From Daphnia carinata (Eukaryota > Arthropoda > Branchiopoda > Diplostraca > Daphniidae): a stretch of DNA of 64,000 bases. The DNA lies in assembly GCF_022539665.2 (NCBI RefSeq), contig NC_081339.1, positions 496,001 through 560,000 of the forward strand, read 5' to 3'. The position numbers and the translations under genes were made by a program. Position 1 is the stretch's first letter. Each line of letters starts with the position of its first letter. This document shows positions 43,733-54,845 of the stretch, one piece after another. The notes beneath the pieces were generated by a model. That model was given only the letters and a program-made list of their open reading frames with translations. It was not told the DNA's origin and ran no database searches.

Positions 43733-44230
43733 GATGTTCATCTATGTCTAAACATTAAAAAGTGTCATTTCTTCCTGCAGGAAGTACCCTGGCTTGGTCA
43801 AATCGTCCAAATCGTCCGTAACCCTGACGGAAACACAGATACGTTACGTGCAGATCGAAAAGGAACTCCTTGCTATTCAGTTTGGACTGGACCGTTTTCG
43901 CCAATACGTGTATGGACAGGTAGTGGTCGTTGAAAACGACCACAAACCCCTAGCAGGCGTCCTCAACAAACCAATGACATCATGCTCACTCTTCATCCAG
44001 CGCATCCTCCTTTAACTTGATCGACACGACTTAGTTTTTATCTACAAACCAGGACGTGACCTCTCTTTTCCGATGCCCTCAGCCGTGCCTCCAGTTCCAT
44101 TATCCACACGGAAGACCAATCACAATCAAGTGATCAGCATCTACATTTGGTGATTACGGCCATGCCCGCTACAGACACTAGAACCCGTTACGCCGCTGCC
44201 GCTGCCATTGATCCCGCCACTTTGGAACAA
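43733..44230 (+). pseudogene. Gypsy-2 RNase H fragment at the centre of the inverted duplication
   Basis: The plus strand reads AAAAAGTGTCATTTCTTCCTGC, matching the RT end of block B1 reversed. After an internal deletion near 43802 comes the RNase H segment VTLTETQIRYVQIEKELLAI, then FGLDRFRQYVYG and VVENDHKPLAGVLNKP. It corresponds to B1 from 16315 down to about 15690. Orientation is opposite to B1 and the same as B3. Confidence 0.8.
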
Positions 44231-44659
44231 ATACTCTCTATTCTAATACTTTATTCTAAAGCGAAAGAGAAAGATGACTGAATAATTAAAGAGTACAGGA
44301 AACTCCAATGCCATAAAAGATCAGTTAACCTGACCATCGCAATGCTGCCTGTCGAATGCTCATCAAATAACGAAATTTGTTATTTATTTTTAATTTTCTA
44401 ACAGGGATTTATTTTTCTGACCATCGTTGTGTAATGGGGGTATAGCCTCCTTGAAACAAAAGAGGCAATGGTATCATTTCATAGATTGAGTTTAGAAAGG
44501 GCATGCAATTATTTCGAGAAATTTGGATATAACTTAGTTAAATAATCATCCTAAACTAAGTCAATTGAAAATGCACACACTGAAGGAGAATTACTTCCTT
44601 TAAATGAGAAACGATTTCCTTCTTTAACAAAAAATTCGATTACTATCGTATCGAGGTTA
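44231..44659. other. inner end of block A3, truncated tRNA-Cys-like sequence
   Basis: Reverse complement of about 13500-13990. A 5' tRNA-Cys-like start (GGGGGTATAGC, 44435-44446) is cut after the acceptor. No gene. Confidence 0.6.
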
Positions 44660-46083
44660 TTTTTTTAAATTTACATGACCAAGCATCAAATCAGATTAAC
44701 TTTCCATTTTATAACAAAAACTTTTTATTGTAATCTAAGAAATGTCATCCAATCATGCAGTAGATGGCTTCATACTACCAGCCAACGACATCACTCCAAC
44801 GCAGCCCTGTCTTGGTTGTATATCCGGAAAAAGGCAGAGATCCCCTTTTCGTGTCGGTAGGACAAGAGCCTATGAAGTGGGACAACAAATTCAGTCAGAC
44901 GTATGTGGCCCTATGCACGTACAGAGAAGAAGCGATTTGCATTTCTTCATAATTTTCCCTGATGACTTCAGTGGATGGCACACAGTTTACTTTATGAAGC
45001 GGAATTCCGAGACAGCAGATCTCTTCATAGTATACGCAAGACTACTCCGCAATGAAACCGGTCACATTGTCCACACACTTGAGTCCGATAACGGTGGAGA
45101 ATTTACCAGCCACTTGTTTACATCAATAGTTACTCCATACCAAATGTGGCACCACACAAAACCGAACACACCACACTTGCGCATTTTTGGAATCACAGCA
45201 TACATTCATATTCCAAAAGATGACCACAGCAAGCTAGACTCCAAGGGCCCCATATGCTTCTTCGTAGGATACTCCCTTACCCAAAAGGTATACAGGTTCT
45301 GACACCCTGCCACTAGAAGGAAAAAATCAGCAGGGAAATCATATTCGACGAGCAACTTCACCCACACTAGATTTCCACCGCAGCGCTTAGAAGGGAAATT
45401 CTTCTGACTATTTTATAAAACTCTTAGTACCTACACTCAAAGAAGACCAAAAACATGTCCGCAAATAATACAAGAGAAGATGTAATACCCCAGGTTGTAG
45501 GGGGAATTGACATTGATCCTGAGCCACCACACGAGCCCATTCCGTCAGACGTCTCAATCCAAAAAGATATCCCAGTTCTGGAAAAGGAACCCAATCCAAC
45601 TCTACCAAACGACAGCATATCAGTATCCCCAACAATAAAAACACGCTCACTGCCTTACCCTTTGCGAATCCGCGCATGTTGGGTTCACAATCTGAAACTG
45701 TCTTAACTGGATGTGAAGGCTGCTTTCCTCTACGGGCAGTCAAACGAAGAGATCTATTGACAACAACCGGAAGGGTTTGTTTTGCGGGACAGGAGGATTT
45801 GGACTGTCGTTTGCACAAATGCTTATACCACATTAAACAGGCATGTCGAATATGGAATCACACTTTCGATACTTTCCTAAGGACATTTGGTCTTCGTCCA
45901 AGCACTTTTGATCGAAGCCTGTATTTACGTCATCATCAAGGGGAATTTCTGACAGATCGCCAGAAAACAACGTTGTATCTATCACAGCCCGACTACATCC
46001 ATAAACTTATTCGTTTACTTAATAGGAAAAGGGAAGCGCCCACGATATTACTCTCTTCACACTCATCACCGATGCGCTAGCTA
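44660..46083 (+). pseudogene. Ty1/Copia pol remnant, block A3 (best preserved copy)
   Basis: The plus-strand frame 44742-45302 holds the GAG-pre-integrase knuckle end (TQPCLGCISGKRQRSPF), the integrase core with D in SDVCGPMH and D in LESDNGGEF, and after an internal deletion the C-terminal KCFFVGYSL-type motif (ICFFVGYSLTQKVYRF). The next pieces are the linker (45455-45706) and an RT scrap (45676-46080). RT catalytic residues are deleted. Lesions are shared with A1 and A2. Confidence 0.85.
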
Positions 46084-46728
46084 CACATTGAACCTGCTTT
46101 TGAAAATTGGAAAGCAAAAGTGAAAAAAACTAAAGGAATCCACAGAAGGAAAACTGAAATTCTTTGTAACAAACAAAGCAGGAGCTCCATGTCATCCTAT
46201 TTCATTGAAGCCAAATTGTTAATGTTCATCATTCTTACTGCAACGCGCTGGAACGCTTTCTTTGATGCAGTTGAAAGAGTTAACTATTTTATAAAGAATA
46301 AAAAACAAGGTTTGAAGTATGTTTTCGAGCGCTTCAAAATCAAATACGAAGAATGATTGCATCAAGGAATATGTGACGACCATGAGGCCACTAGTAGAAG
46401 CGCTAGAAGTCTTTCCATCGGAATTGAAAGTGTCCACAGGATACCTACTTCAAACATCAACTATTTTGAAAAAGAAGACCATTGTTTTAAAAGAAAACGG
46501 GGGTATCTTTCATTGTAAATCATATTTTTCTTGTATTGTTAGCACTGGAATCTCCTTTTTCTCGTTTCTTTCAAGAGGATGAACTAGTTCTAATTCTCTC
46601 TGCACCTACTCACATGAAAATCAAGCTGGATTGGTTAGCTGAGACTGGCAAGTAATCTGCTATAAAAAACTTAAGAAGAATTATTAAAGTTTCGCTCAAG
46701 AACTAGCTTCGGGTAAAAGTGTCGTCAT
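46084..46728 (+). pseudogene. hAT transposase remnant, block A3, 3' portion retained
   Basis: Contains ATRWNAFFDAVERVNYFIKN, MRPLVEALEVFPSELKVSTGYL, and beyond the point where A2 is deleted, FFQEDELVLILSAPTHMKIK, an hAT-like segment near the dimerisation region. Interrupted by frame changes and by the MULE at 46737. The element continues at 50568-51172, whose end is the inverted form of the A2 terminus (GTATCGCTTCCCATCC). Confidence 0.65.
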
Positions 46729-46736
46729 GTATATTA

Positions 46737-46950
46737 GGTTGCCACCATCATGTATATTAGGTTTCGGCACTTTTTTCGGCACTTTGAATTTTGGTGTTTT
46801 CGGCACCAATTTTTTCCGTTTCGGCACTTCGATTGTCTTTTTCGGCACCACCACCAGAGGTGGTCCTAAGTATTGGTATTACAATGTATGTTTTCTTAGC
46901 CACTTTTGTCCGTTTCGGCACTATTTTTGTCTGTTTCGGCACCGCCCCCA
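46737..46950 (+). repeat. left terminal region of the MULE, array of TTTCGGCAC motifs
   Basis: TTTCGGCAC or close variants occur at about 46760, 46772, 46798, 46821, 46840, 46913 and 46934. A GTATATTAGG phrase is repeated inside the end. Confidence 0.75.
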
Positions 46951-47076
46951 AAATTCGTAAACAATAAATTCCACTAGGTGTCGTGTTATAATATATTGTG
47001 AAATTTTGCTCACTTTGTTCTTAGACGCTTTGTTAGCAAGTTTATTAAAGTTTATTTGAAGTTTATTAAGTATATC

Positions 47077-49813
47077 ATGGAAAGACCCACTAGATCGAGG
47101 AAACAGCCCAGCCGATTGGCAGATTATTAGGTTAGTGGTGATTCTGGGTGGGTTGTGCGAGGCAGAGGTAGACGTGGTGGACGTGGGCTGGCTGTTCCTA
47201 ATCAACCGATCCGGCCAAATGCATTGACAATCCAAGGTCAAACAGGTAATAGAATTTTGTTACATTGTTGATTCGTTTTGTTAAAATCAAATTTGGCTTA
47301 GGACCATTAACTTTAAATGAACTGACACCAGAGGAAGCCGCTCAATACCTGGAAGCCGCTCAACGACATTCATCAAGGGGATCTATCCCTGTAATGGTTG
47401 AAGAACCTAATATCATACCTACACCGGATGATGAAAGTGAAGATGGAAATGAAGAAGAGAATGAAAGAAATAGCGTGGAGAGTGAAAGAGAAATCGAAGA
47501 AGAGAGTGAGCAAAGTGATATAAGAGGAACTGAAGAAGAGAATGAAGGAAATAGCGAGAAGAGTGAAAGAGAGAGTGAGCAAAGTACCCCACCCACACAA
47601 AGTCGTCGGCGTTGTCGTCGCGCGATAGGAACGCCTTCTCCAGGACGTCGTTGGGAGGAACGTCGTCGAGCCCATAATCATTCAGCCGAGAGGCAATCTT
47701 TGTCCAGGAGTCAAAGCGAAGAATCAAACGCCGATATTACCAAGAGTGATCTATCATTAGGCGAAGAAACACTCGCTCCTGTGACTGAGGGGTCTTCTCA
47801 GCAACGTAAACGTCAGCGGGCTACACACATGCGCTGGAAACTTCTATTTAAAGCAGGAAAGAAGTAATAAATACTTGTTCTTTTACGTTTTTTTTCTAAC
47901 GTGCTATTTTTAAATCTAGGTTAAGTAATATCCTTGTTGACCGCAAACATGGATACAAGTTTGGTGTCTGGAAGGTGCTGAGTAATGGTATTCTTTATCG
48001 GTGTAATCATCGACCACAGCAGAATCCTTGCAAATGCACAGTTTTGCAATCAGGTACATACATCGTCTTTTTAAAGATTTCTTGTATTATTTAATGCTTA
48101 TTCTGATTTCAGGCAATGCAATCATCCAGCGAGGAGTGCACATTACTTCCTGCCCAAAACAAGAAAATATATATGAGTCGCTAGTCATTTACAGGGACGC
48201 TAAGCGTGAAGGATTGAAAAATAAGGGGAAATCTGCTAAGGCCATTACCGACCCCATCATCGCTAAGCACTTTGCATCAAATAGGAGAATGAAACTTGTG
48301 AATAGAACACAAGTCTGTAAATCAGTCAGCATGGCTAGGTATTTAAATACATTTCTTGCCTAAGTATTTATTTAAAAAATTCCAAACTTTGTTTAGAGCG
48401 AAGACTCGTCCAAAAAATCCAAAAACACTGGATTTTTCATTTGAGGACGATGGAATTCCGGATGAGCTAAACCTTCATGACGTAGTAACCGCTAAGCGCA
48501 GACACATAGTCTGTTTCACTAACAAACAGGCGCGGCTATTAAAAAATGCTAAAAGATGGTACATGGATGGAACATTTAGCATCATCAAAAAACCATTTAT
48601 GCAGATGTCGACGATACACGCTTTCATTCGATATGGAAACGAAAAGAAAATGGTTCCATTATGTTTTGTCCTCATGTCTAGTAGGACTCAAAAGGACTAC
48701 ATACGTGTGCTGAAACACATAAAAACTGTAATTCTTGGTAACAGGTATAACTATACATTTTTTATGACTATGAATGTAGTAATTACGAGACATTATTTAT
48801 TTGTACAGTTACGCCATGAAAGAATGTGTCGTTGATTTTGAGAAGTCAGTGTGGCTGGCTATTGAAAAAGAGTTTGGTATTGATGTTAAAATATTTGGAT
48901 GTGGCTTCCATTGGACCCAGTGTATTTTTCGCCGCATAAAATCATTGGGTAAAATAAGACAGACAAATTAATAAGTAAAATTTTGAAATATATTAATGAA
49001 TATTATAGGTTTAATAAGAGCATATCGTACAGACATGCGAATTCGTGGGATTTGCAAGTGAGTGTGAATATTTTTATATTTATTGTGGAACTTAACAGAT
49101 GTATTTACTAACTATTGCAGGAAAATGATGTCTCTCCATCTCCTTCCACATGGAAAAATCCCTACTGCCTTTGATTTGCAAGTGAGTGTGAATATTTTTA
49201 TATTTATTGTGGAACTTAACAGATGTATTTACTAACGCAAATTGGAAAAATCCCTACTGCCTTTAAGATTGTCTGGGAAATTGAAAACAGGGAAAACCGA
49301 ACTATGATGCGAAAACTGTACAACTACATGGAAAATACCTGGATCGACAGCTTGCTTTGGCCTCCTAAAGTTTGGTCGGTCTTCATGCAAGAGGTATTAA
49401 AAGAAAAATGTAATTTAAAACATTCAAATGATTACATTCACTCTAACATGCTTTAGGTGAGAACCACTAATGACGTTGAAGGCTGGCACACACATCTAGC
49501 AAATCACGCTGGACTTAGCATTAGCAGTAAAGGCCTCAACCTGTATATTCTCCTCGAAGTTCTCTACGAGGAGGCTATACAGGTTGATATATACACAAAG
49601 ATGATTGAACAGGGTCAACAACTGAGAAGACAGCGAAAAACTTTCAAAGAATTAAATTTAAAACTGTTTGGCTTGTGGAACGACTATTCCAAACAAAAGA
49701 TAACGACCGCAGAACTTTTAGAACAATGTGCAGATATTTACACAAAGTTCAACGCAATTAAATATGCAAAAACGGCGAACGATGCTCGTCTCTTTGAGTT
49801 AGAGACAGAATAG
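47077..49813 (+). pseudogene. MULE transposase, multi-exon, with premature stop
   Basis: Exon 1 starts MERPTRSRKQPSRLADY then hits TAG. The acidic exon at 47307-47866 is rich in Glu/Ser. A FLYWCH-like zinc finger follows (GYKFGVWKVLSNGILYRCNH, about 47965-48050). The MULE core is at 48400-48750: KRWYMDGTFSIIKKPFMQM with the first Asp, IHAF, and then a CGFHWTQCIFRRIK exon at 48800-48950. The C-terminal exons contain TTNDVEGWHTHL, the conserved DxEGWH block with the probable catalytic Glu. Introns are short. A 124-bp tandem duplication at 49045-49235 repeats a donor/acceptor region and disrupts the gene. It acts by cut-and-paste in the nucleus when intact. Confidence 0.8.
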
Positions 49814-50337
49814 AAATTAAGTGTATGAACAAAATTGTATTGGATTGCTCAAAAAAAAAGAAATACAAAGAGAACACTGTGTTCACCAAAAAATATTCAA
49901 AAATTTCACCAAACCCAAATCGGTTCGGGTGTTTACCGAAAAAAATGACACATTCCATAGTGAACACTACCCCGAACCGTGCCACCAAAAAAAATCAACA
50001 TTCCAGAGTTGTTCAAATAATAAATACAACAAGTACTCACAAATAAAATAAAGCTCACAAATGAAATCCAATTTGAAGAAATATCAGCAAACACCACGCG
50101 AATAAAAAAAGAAAAAAAAATCAAGAGCTCCGCTCTGTTACTACGCAACCACGCGACTGACAATTTCACGACAGACAGCATAAGCATAAGTCGAGTGGTG
50201 GTGGTGGCGCTGACTTCCAGAACCCATACAGCTAGCGCCACTAGTGGCCTGAACAAAGTGTAAAGTCGACAGGCCTGTAAAGTACCGAAAATTTTCAGGC
50301 CACTGGCCTGAATGTCTGGCATCCCTATATGACTTGC

Positions 50338-50559
50338 AACATAATTTTTTTTGTGCCGAAACGGACACAGATGGTGCCGAAAGAGACACAATTGGTGCCA
50401 AAACGGAGAATATTAATGCCGAAACGGAAAGATTTTTTAATAAACGAATATTTTTTAATAACGAGATTTTAAATACAAGGGGGGACCAAGCGTTTTATAT
50501 GGGTGCCGAAAACGCCAAAATCGAAAGTGCCGAAAAAAGTGCCGAAACGGGTGGACACC
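50338..50559 (-). repeat. right terminal region of the MULE, array of GTGCCGAAA motifs
   Basis: GTGCCGAAA(CGG) and variants recur between about 50352 and 50551, inverted relative to the left array. Ends GGGTGGACACC. Confidence 0.75.
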
Positions 50560-50567
50560 GTATATTA

Positions 50568-51172
50568 TTATTGTTCATATCAAAAGGAAGAAATTTTTTT
50601 TTCTGAGAATCAGCATTTCAACTTCTAAAGATAATTGCGGTGAAGTTGTTGTTTTCTTAGGAGATCCGTCAAATGGTATTTTGAGCTTGACTAAATATTA
50701 TTCATTAAAATTGATATTTATTAAATATGACGCACCATTGCCTTCTCGGCTTCGGTCGAAAAGATTTTTAGTGCCGAAGGAATCATTTATAGTCTAACGA
50801 AAATCATCTTTCCGATAAAAATTTTGGAGAAATGTTGCTTTGAAAAGCAAACAATGATTTGCGATATGAAAAAACAATAAAGGAGATGAAAGAACAATAT
50901 ACTGTTAATGTATTTATTATTGGTTGCAAAAAACTAAAAATGATCAACTGGTAAATAAAAGCATAAGTCTGAAAAACGGGGATATCTGAAATATTGACTG
51001 GTCTATCGGAATATTACCTTGGTAATAGAATTCAATCCTAGATTGCGTTGATAAAAATAAAAGTATCGGTATCAGTAATGTGTGCAATACTTCAAAATAG
51101 AATCGCGATTTTTTTTTCGAAAATTCGGTACCACGATACCGATACTTCTTCAAAGTATCGCTTCCCATCCTA
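50568..51172 (+). pseudogene. hAT remnant continued, block A3
   Basis: Reverse complement of A2 40734-41310, ending in CGATACTTCTTCAAAGTATCGC and the terminus-like CCCATCCTAATTG. No usable frame. Confidence 0.6.
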
Positions 51173-51589
51173 ATTGAAGGTTAAATATTTGTTGTATCGG
51201 AAACTAAATATACTGTTTGTGAAAAGTCCAAGGAAACGGGATTCGAAGGCCTTTGTGAACGATGTTCGAAGACATGAGTTCGAAAACAAAGATTGGTTCA
51301 AACATGATGTTATGTATATTATTGAAAAAATAAAATGGTATTTCATTTTAGGTTTTGTTACAGTATAATGTTTACAGCATGTGTCAAGTATAATTGTATT
51401 GCAATTCATACATTATTGTATTGCATTCATACTTTTAAAAAAGCACCAGGTGAAATATCACATTCAGTCGAGTTGCCACTCCACACTGCACATCTTCTTC
51501 TTGGATACTTTCCAGAACGCGTAAATCGTATCGTTGAAGAATAGAGAGGCATGTCATCGGGCGGTGGTAAATTTTTGAAGAATATGCCA

Positions 51590-51850
51590 ATATCTTATGG
51601 ACGAACTCCGCTATACAAAAACCTGGTTTAGCATTCACGGATCAGGGCCTTCCGGGTCCATGCTAAGATGGATCAGTTGCAGTGCATTCAGAAGGGCTGT
51701 TTCATTAATCATGGGCGACGACTGCTCTTAAGACTCGACGGTGACTAGCCGATTCCCTATGCCAAATTTCATGGTACAGGATTGCAGGATTTTCTTCGCA
51801 CTCTCCCAAATGCGGTCTATGTGAGTGAGAAAAATGTCATTCGAAGTCCC
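51590..51850 (-). pseudogene. BEL/Pao integrase remnant, block A3
   Basis: Reverse complement of the 3' part of 40155-40412. A deletion next to 51850 removes the SDNGTNLV part that A1 and A2 keep. Confidence 0.6.
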
Positions 51851-52409
51851 GACTGTATGTGGTAATCTCTATACCATAGTGTATCCAGTAACCTTAGCGT
51901 GCAGGTAACATATCGCTGAAACTATGAGTTCTATTTCAAACTATTTCAATATTTGGGAATGAACCTGCCAATTGAGTTGGTATTTTATGGACACCAGGAA
52001 CGAACCGTTAGCGGTGGAACAGATTTTTTCCCGCACCGTCAAATGCAATAAAGGTGGGATAAAAAAATATTGAAGATCAAACTATTTTCAGGTTCAGGAT
52101 TCCATTAGACTAATAACGTAATGAATGTGGATGGCACAAGGGGTTATTAAAAAAAATAACACATGCAATTAAATAATTTGCGGTAACTCAAGCATGCACC
52201 TTCATCCATACTTGATGGACATCTTGCAGCAAGTATTTTGCATATCCAGCCTGCAATCCGATAAGATAGATTCGTACAATGAATAGCACATATTCCTGGA
52301 ACCCAGCTGACTTCCAATCGCCCTCCCAGCTCACTCCGAAGATTGAACCGATTACGAAAGAAAAGATTTTTGCTTTCATTTGTTATTTTCCTGACTGTAA
52401 ACATGTTGT

Positions 52410-52492
52410 TACCAGGTGTGAGGATCGAACTCACGTATCTAGACAGAGAGCAGAACTTAAGTCTGGCGCCTTAACCACTCGGCCAACCTGGT
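52410..52492 (-). tRNA. tRNA-Leu(UAA), best preserved copy
   Basis: The minus strand has acceptor ACCAGGT paired with ACCTGGT, D arm TGGCCGAGTGGTTAAGGC and anticodon loop CTTAAGT with UAA. A class II variable arm and a perfect T arm (GTGAGTTCGATCCTCAC) follow. The anticodon stem has one C-C mismatch at its outer pair. It may be functional. A fragment of another copy (anticodon arm to D arm) lies at 52605-52668. A2 lacks an intact counterpart. Confidence 0.75.
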
Positions 52493-52805
52493 ACACTTAA
52501 AATCAGTAACAGTAGCAGTAATAGCTGCTACAAAGAAATTTTCTTTCTTTCCAGTTATAAACAACCGTTAAACAATACATTTAAGATCAACGTGTGAAAA
52601 TCCAACTTACGTATCTATGAAGAAACGAAAACTTAAGTCTGGTGCCTTAACATCTAGGCTAATCAATTAATATATCTTTAGCAATCAAATAATTGTGTAA
52701 AGTATTACCAGCACATGGTTGCCACAGATTTTAATAACAGAAATCGAATTTACCAGGATATAGATGCAATTTAGCGTTAGTCGTCTATTGTAGCAAACTT
52801 ATGGT

Positions 52806-52887
52806 TACCAGGTATGAGGATCGAACTTACGTCCCTATACAGAGACAGAAATTAAGTCTGGCGCCTTAACAACACGGTGAACCTTGT
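52806..52887 (-). pseudogene. tRNA-Leu-like remnant, block A3
   Basis: T arm GTAAGTTCGATCCTCAT and 3' acceptor ACCTGGT are recognisable. The D arm reads TCACCGTGTTGTTAAGGC and the 5' acceptor ACAAGGT. Counterpart of 39304-39386, with the same changes. Confidence 0.65.
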
Positions 52888-53019
52888 GTTCACTAATGGT
52901 GATTTCCAATGGCTGCCCTACAGAGTAGGGTTAGGGCAGTCAGAAACCTAGCCATGACTTCATGCACTAGCCGGGGCAATGCCAGGTTTTGAGTCCATTG
53001 GAATACAATTTTTGTCTCG

Positions 53020-54582
53020 GTGCAAGCAGACGATTTAAAAGAAAATTCTTGTAAACAAAAAATGACAGGTATTCAAAATGTTGATATTGTAGGAGATTTG
53101 TTATTACCATTAATTGTTGAAAGTTCATCGTCTTCCGACGAATCGGATCTCGAATTAATCGAATTCGACAATTTCACATCTGACAGTGATAGTGAATTCA
53201 TTGTTTTAAGAGCATTTTTTCATCGAAAAGAAAAAATTGAAAGACCTAAAGTAGTCAACTTCATCACATATGTGGTAAAGAATTATTCCCCTGGTGAGGT
53301 ATGTACTTATGTTATATCAAGCAAACGACAACGCCTTTATTTAATAATACGAATTACTTTATATTTTTAGTTTCAAAGAAACTTTAGAATGCAAGTTGAA
53401 ACCTGCGAATCAATTATCGAAGACTTCAAAAACTCAAACTTCTTCTCAAATACAACAAACCATGGAGGAGTTGAAAAAATAACTGCAGAACTATCAATCC
53501 TCTCCTTTTTATGGTAAAAAATAAAATTCAACCTGTTGATTGAAATCGCATAACACCTAACACCATTTACAGGTACGCTGGCAATAAAAAGCACCATAAG
53601 ATCTGTGGCAGGCCGTTTTGGCATAGGAGAGTCTTCATTTCACAGAGTAATGGGAAGAGTAATGGATTACTTTAATAATATTGCTCCCCGTTTAATTTCA
53701 TTCCCAGCAACCCAAAGAGAAAAAGAAAATATTGCAAATGAATTTGAAAAGGTGCATCTTTATTCGCTTGACCTTACTAACCCACCATTTCTTAATCATT
53801 ACATCATTATTATAATAGGTCGGAGGTATACCTGGTATCTTAGGAACTATTGATGGATCATATATGCCACTTAGGACACCAGCTGGATCGATGGCGTCAT
53901 CTTATGTAAATCGGCACAAACAGACCTCGATGACCCTTCAAGGAATTGTTAGCTACGACAAATCATTCATCGACGTTTTCACAGGTAATTGATCTGTAGC
54001 GAATTTATCATTTTATGTCATTATTGTTACCTGTTATTTGAAATTATTTAAGGGGTTTCAAGCAGGATGCACGATTCCACAATTTACAAGTCATCGTTTA
54101 TATACCCAAAACTTGAAGAGCTTTGTGGTGAAAATTATCACATTATTGGTGATGGTGCGTACCCCATTTCTTCTTGGCTTCAGACTGCATACAGAAGCCC
54201 AGAGTCTGATGCAGAAAAATTCTATAATAAACGCTTCAACAAAACAAGAGTAATTGTTGAAAACGCGTTTGGACTTTTAAAGTACCGCTTCCGACAGCTT
54301 GTGCGGATCGATTTTCATACAGCTGACACTGGATCAAAATTCATTGTGTCCTGCTGCGTTCTGCATAATTTATGTCTCAGTAGAAATGACACATTGACGG
54401 ATACACTAACCGCTGAAAACGAAGAGAATGCCGAGATAGCAAACGATGAAGACGAAGATCCGGCCCCGTGCACTTTAGGCAATGCAGAAAATCGCGAAAT
54501 TTCAAAAATTATCGGAGAACACAAACGAAGATGTATGTCTGATAATTTGTACATCAAATTTCGACAGAACCTCTGTAATTAA
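53020..54582 (+). CDS. Harbinger transposase (DDE, DDE_Tnp_4 type), five exons
   Basis: Proposed introns with GT/AG ends at 53299-53370, 53514-53572, 53752-53818 and 53985-54052. Exon 1 is acidic and Ser-rich. The helix-turn-helix region is TIRSVAGRFGIGESSFHRVM. Catalytic residues are D in GTIDGSYMPL, D in IIGDGAYPIS and E in RVIVENAFGLLKYRFR, so the DDE triad is complete. The HNLC motif near the end is typical. I see no clear stop inside the exons if the splices are as proposed, so this copy might still encode a protein. It performs excision and insertion at TWA sites together with the Myb partner. The start codon is uncertain (53020 or 53062). Confidence 0.82.
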
Positions 54583-54845
54583 TATGATGAATAAATCAAC
54601 GAATGAAACTAATAGTAATAATAAATTTAATTAACAATTTAACAAGTAAACGTTTCTTTATTGCTGTTTTTTAACACATACATTACATAGGAAATAAATA
54701 ACATGACAACAAACATTGAAACTGAAAGCAAAATTAACTGAGTTGAAATGGCAGGAGAACAGGTTATTTGACTATTTGAATTCTGTGTTTTTTTAATACT
54801 GCTGACTTAAGGAAATGTGTGGCTGTTGAACACAAGCTGCAATTG

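Larger units (their letters stand above)
46737..50559 (+). mobile_element. MULE (Mutator-like) DNA transposon, 3.8 kb
   Basis: Termini are GGTTGCCACC and, inverted, GGTGTCCACC. Inside each lie tandem TTTCGGCAC motifs and a matching stretch of about 45 bp. The 8-bp duplication GTATATTA flanks it (46729-46736 and 50560-50567). The insertion sits in an hAT remnant; arm A2 lacks it. It encodes a MULE transposase with short introns. Confidence 0.85.

Noticed and set aside
43733-44230. Inverted duplication as a pure assembly artefact
   Set aside because: Not excluded, but each arm has private insertions and deletions and the centre carries a unique fragment, which a simple mirrored mis-join would not create. 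Allelic copies joined head to head remain possible and are listed as the refuting test.
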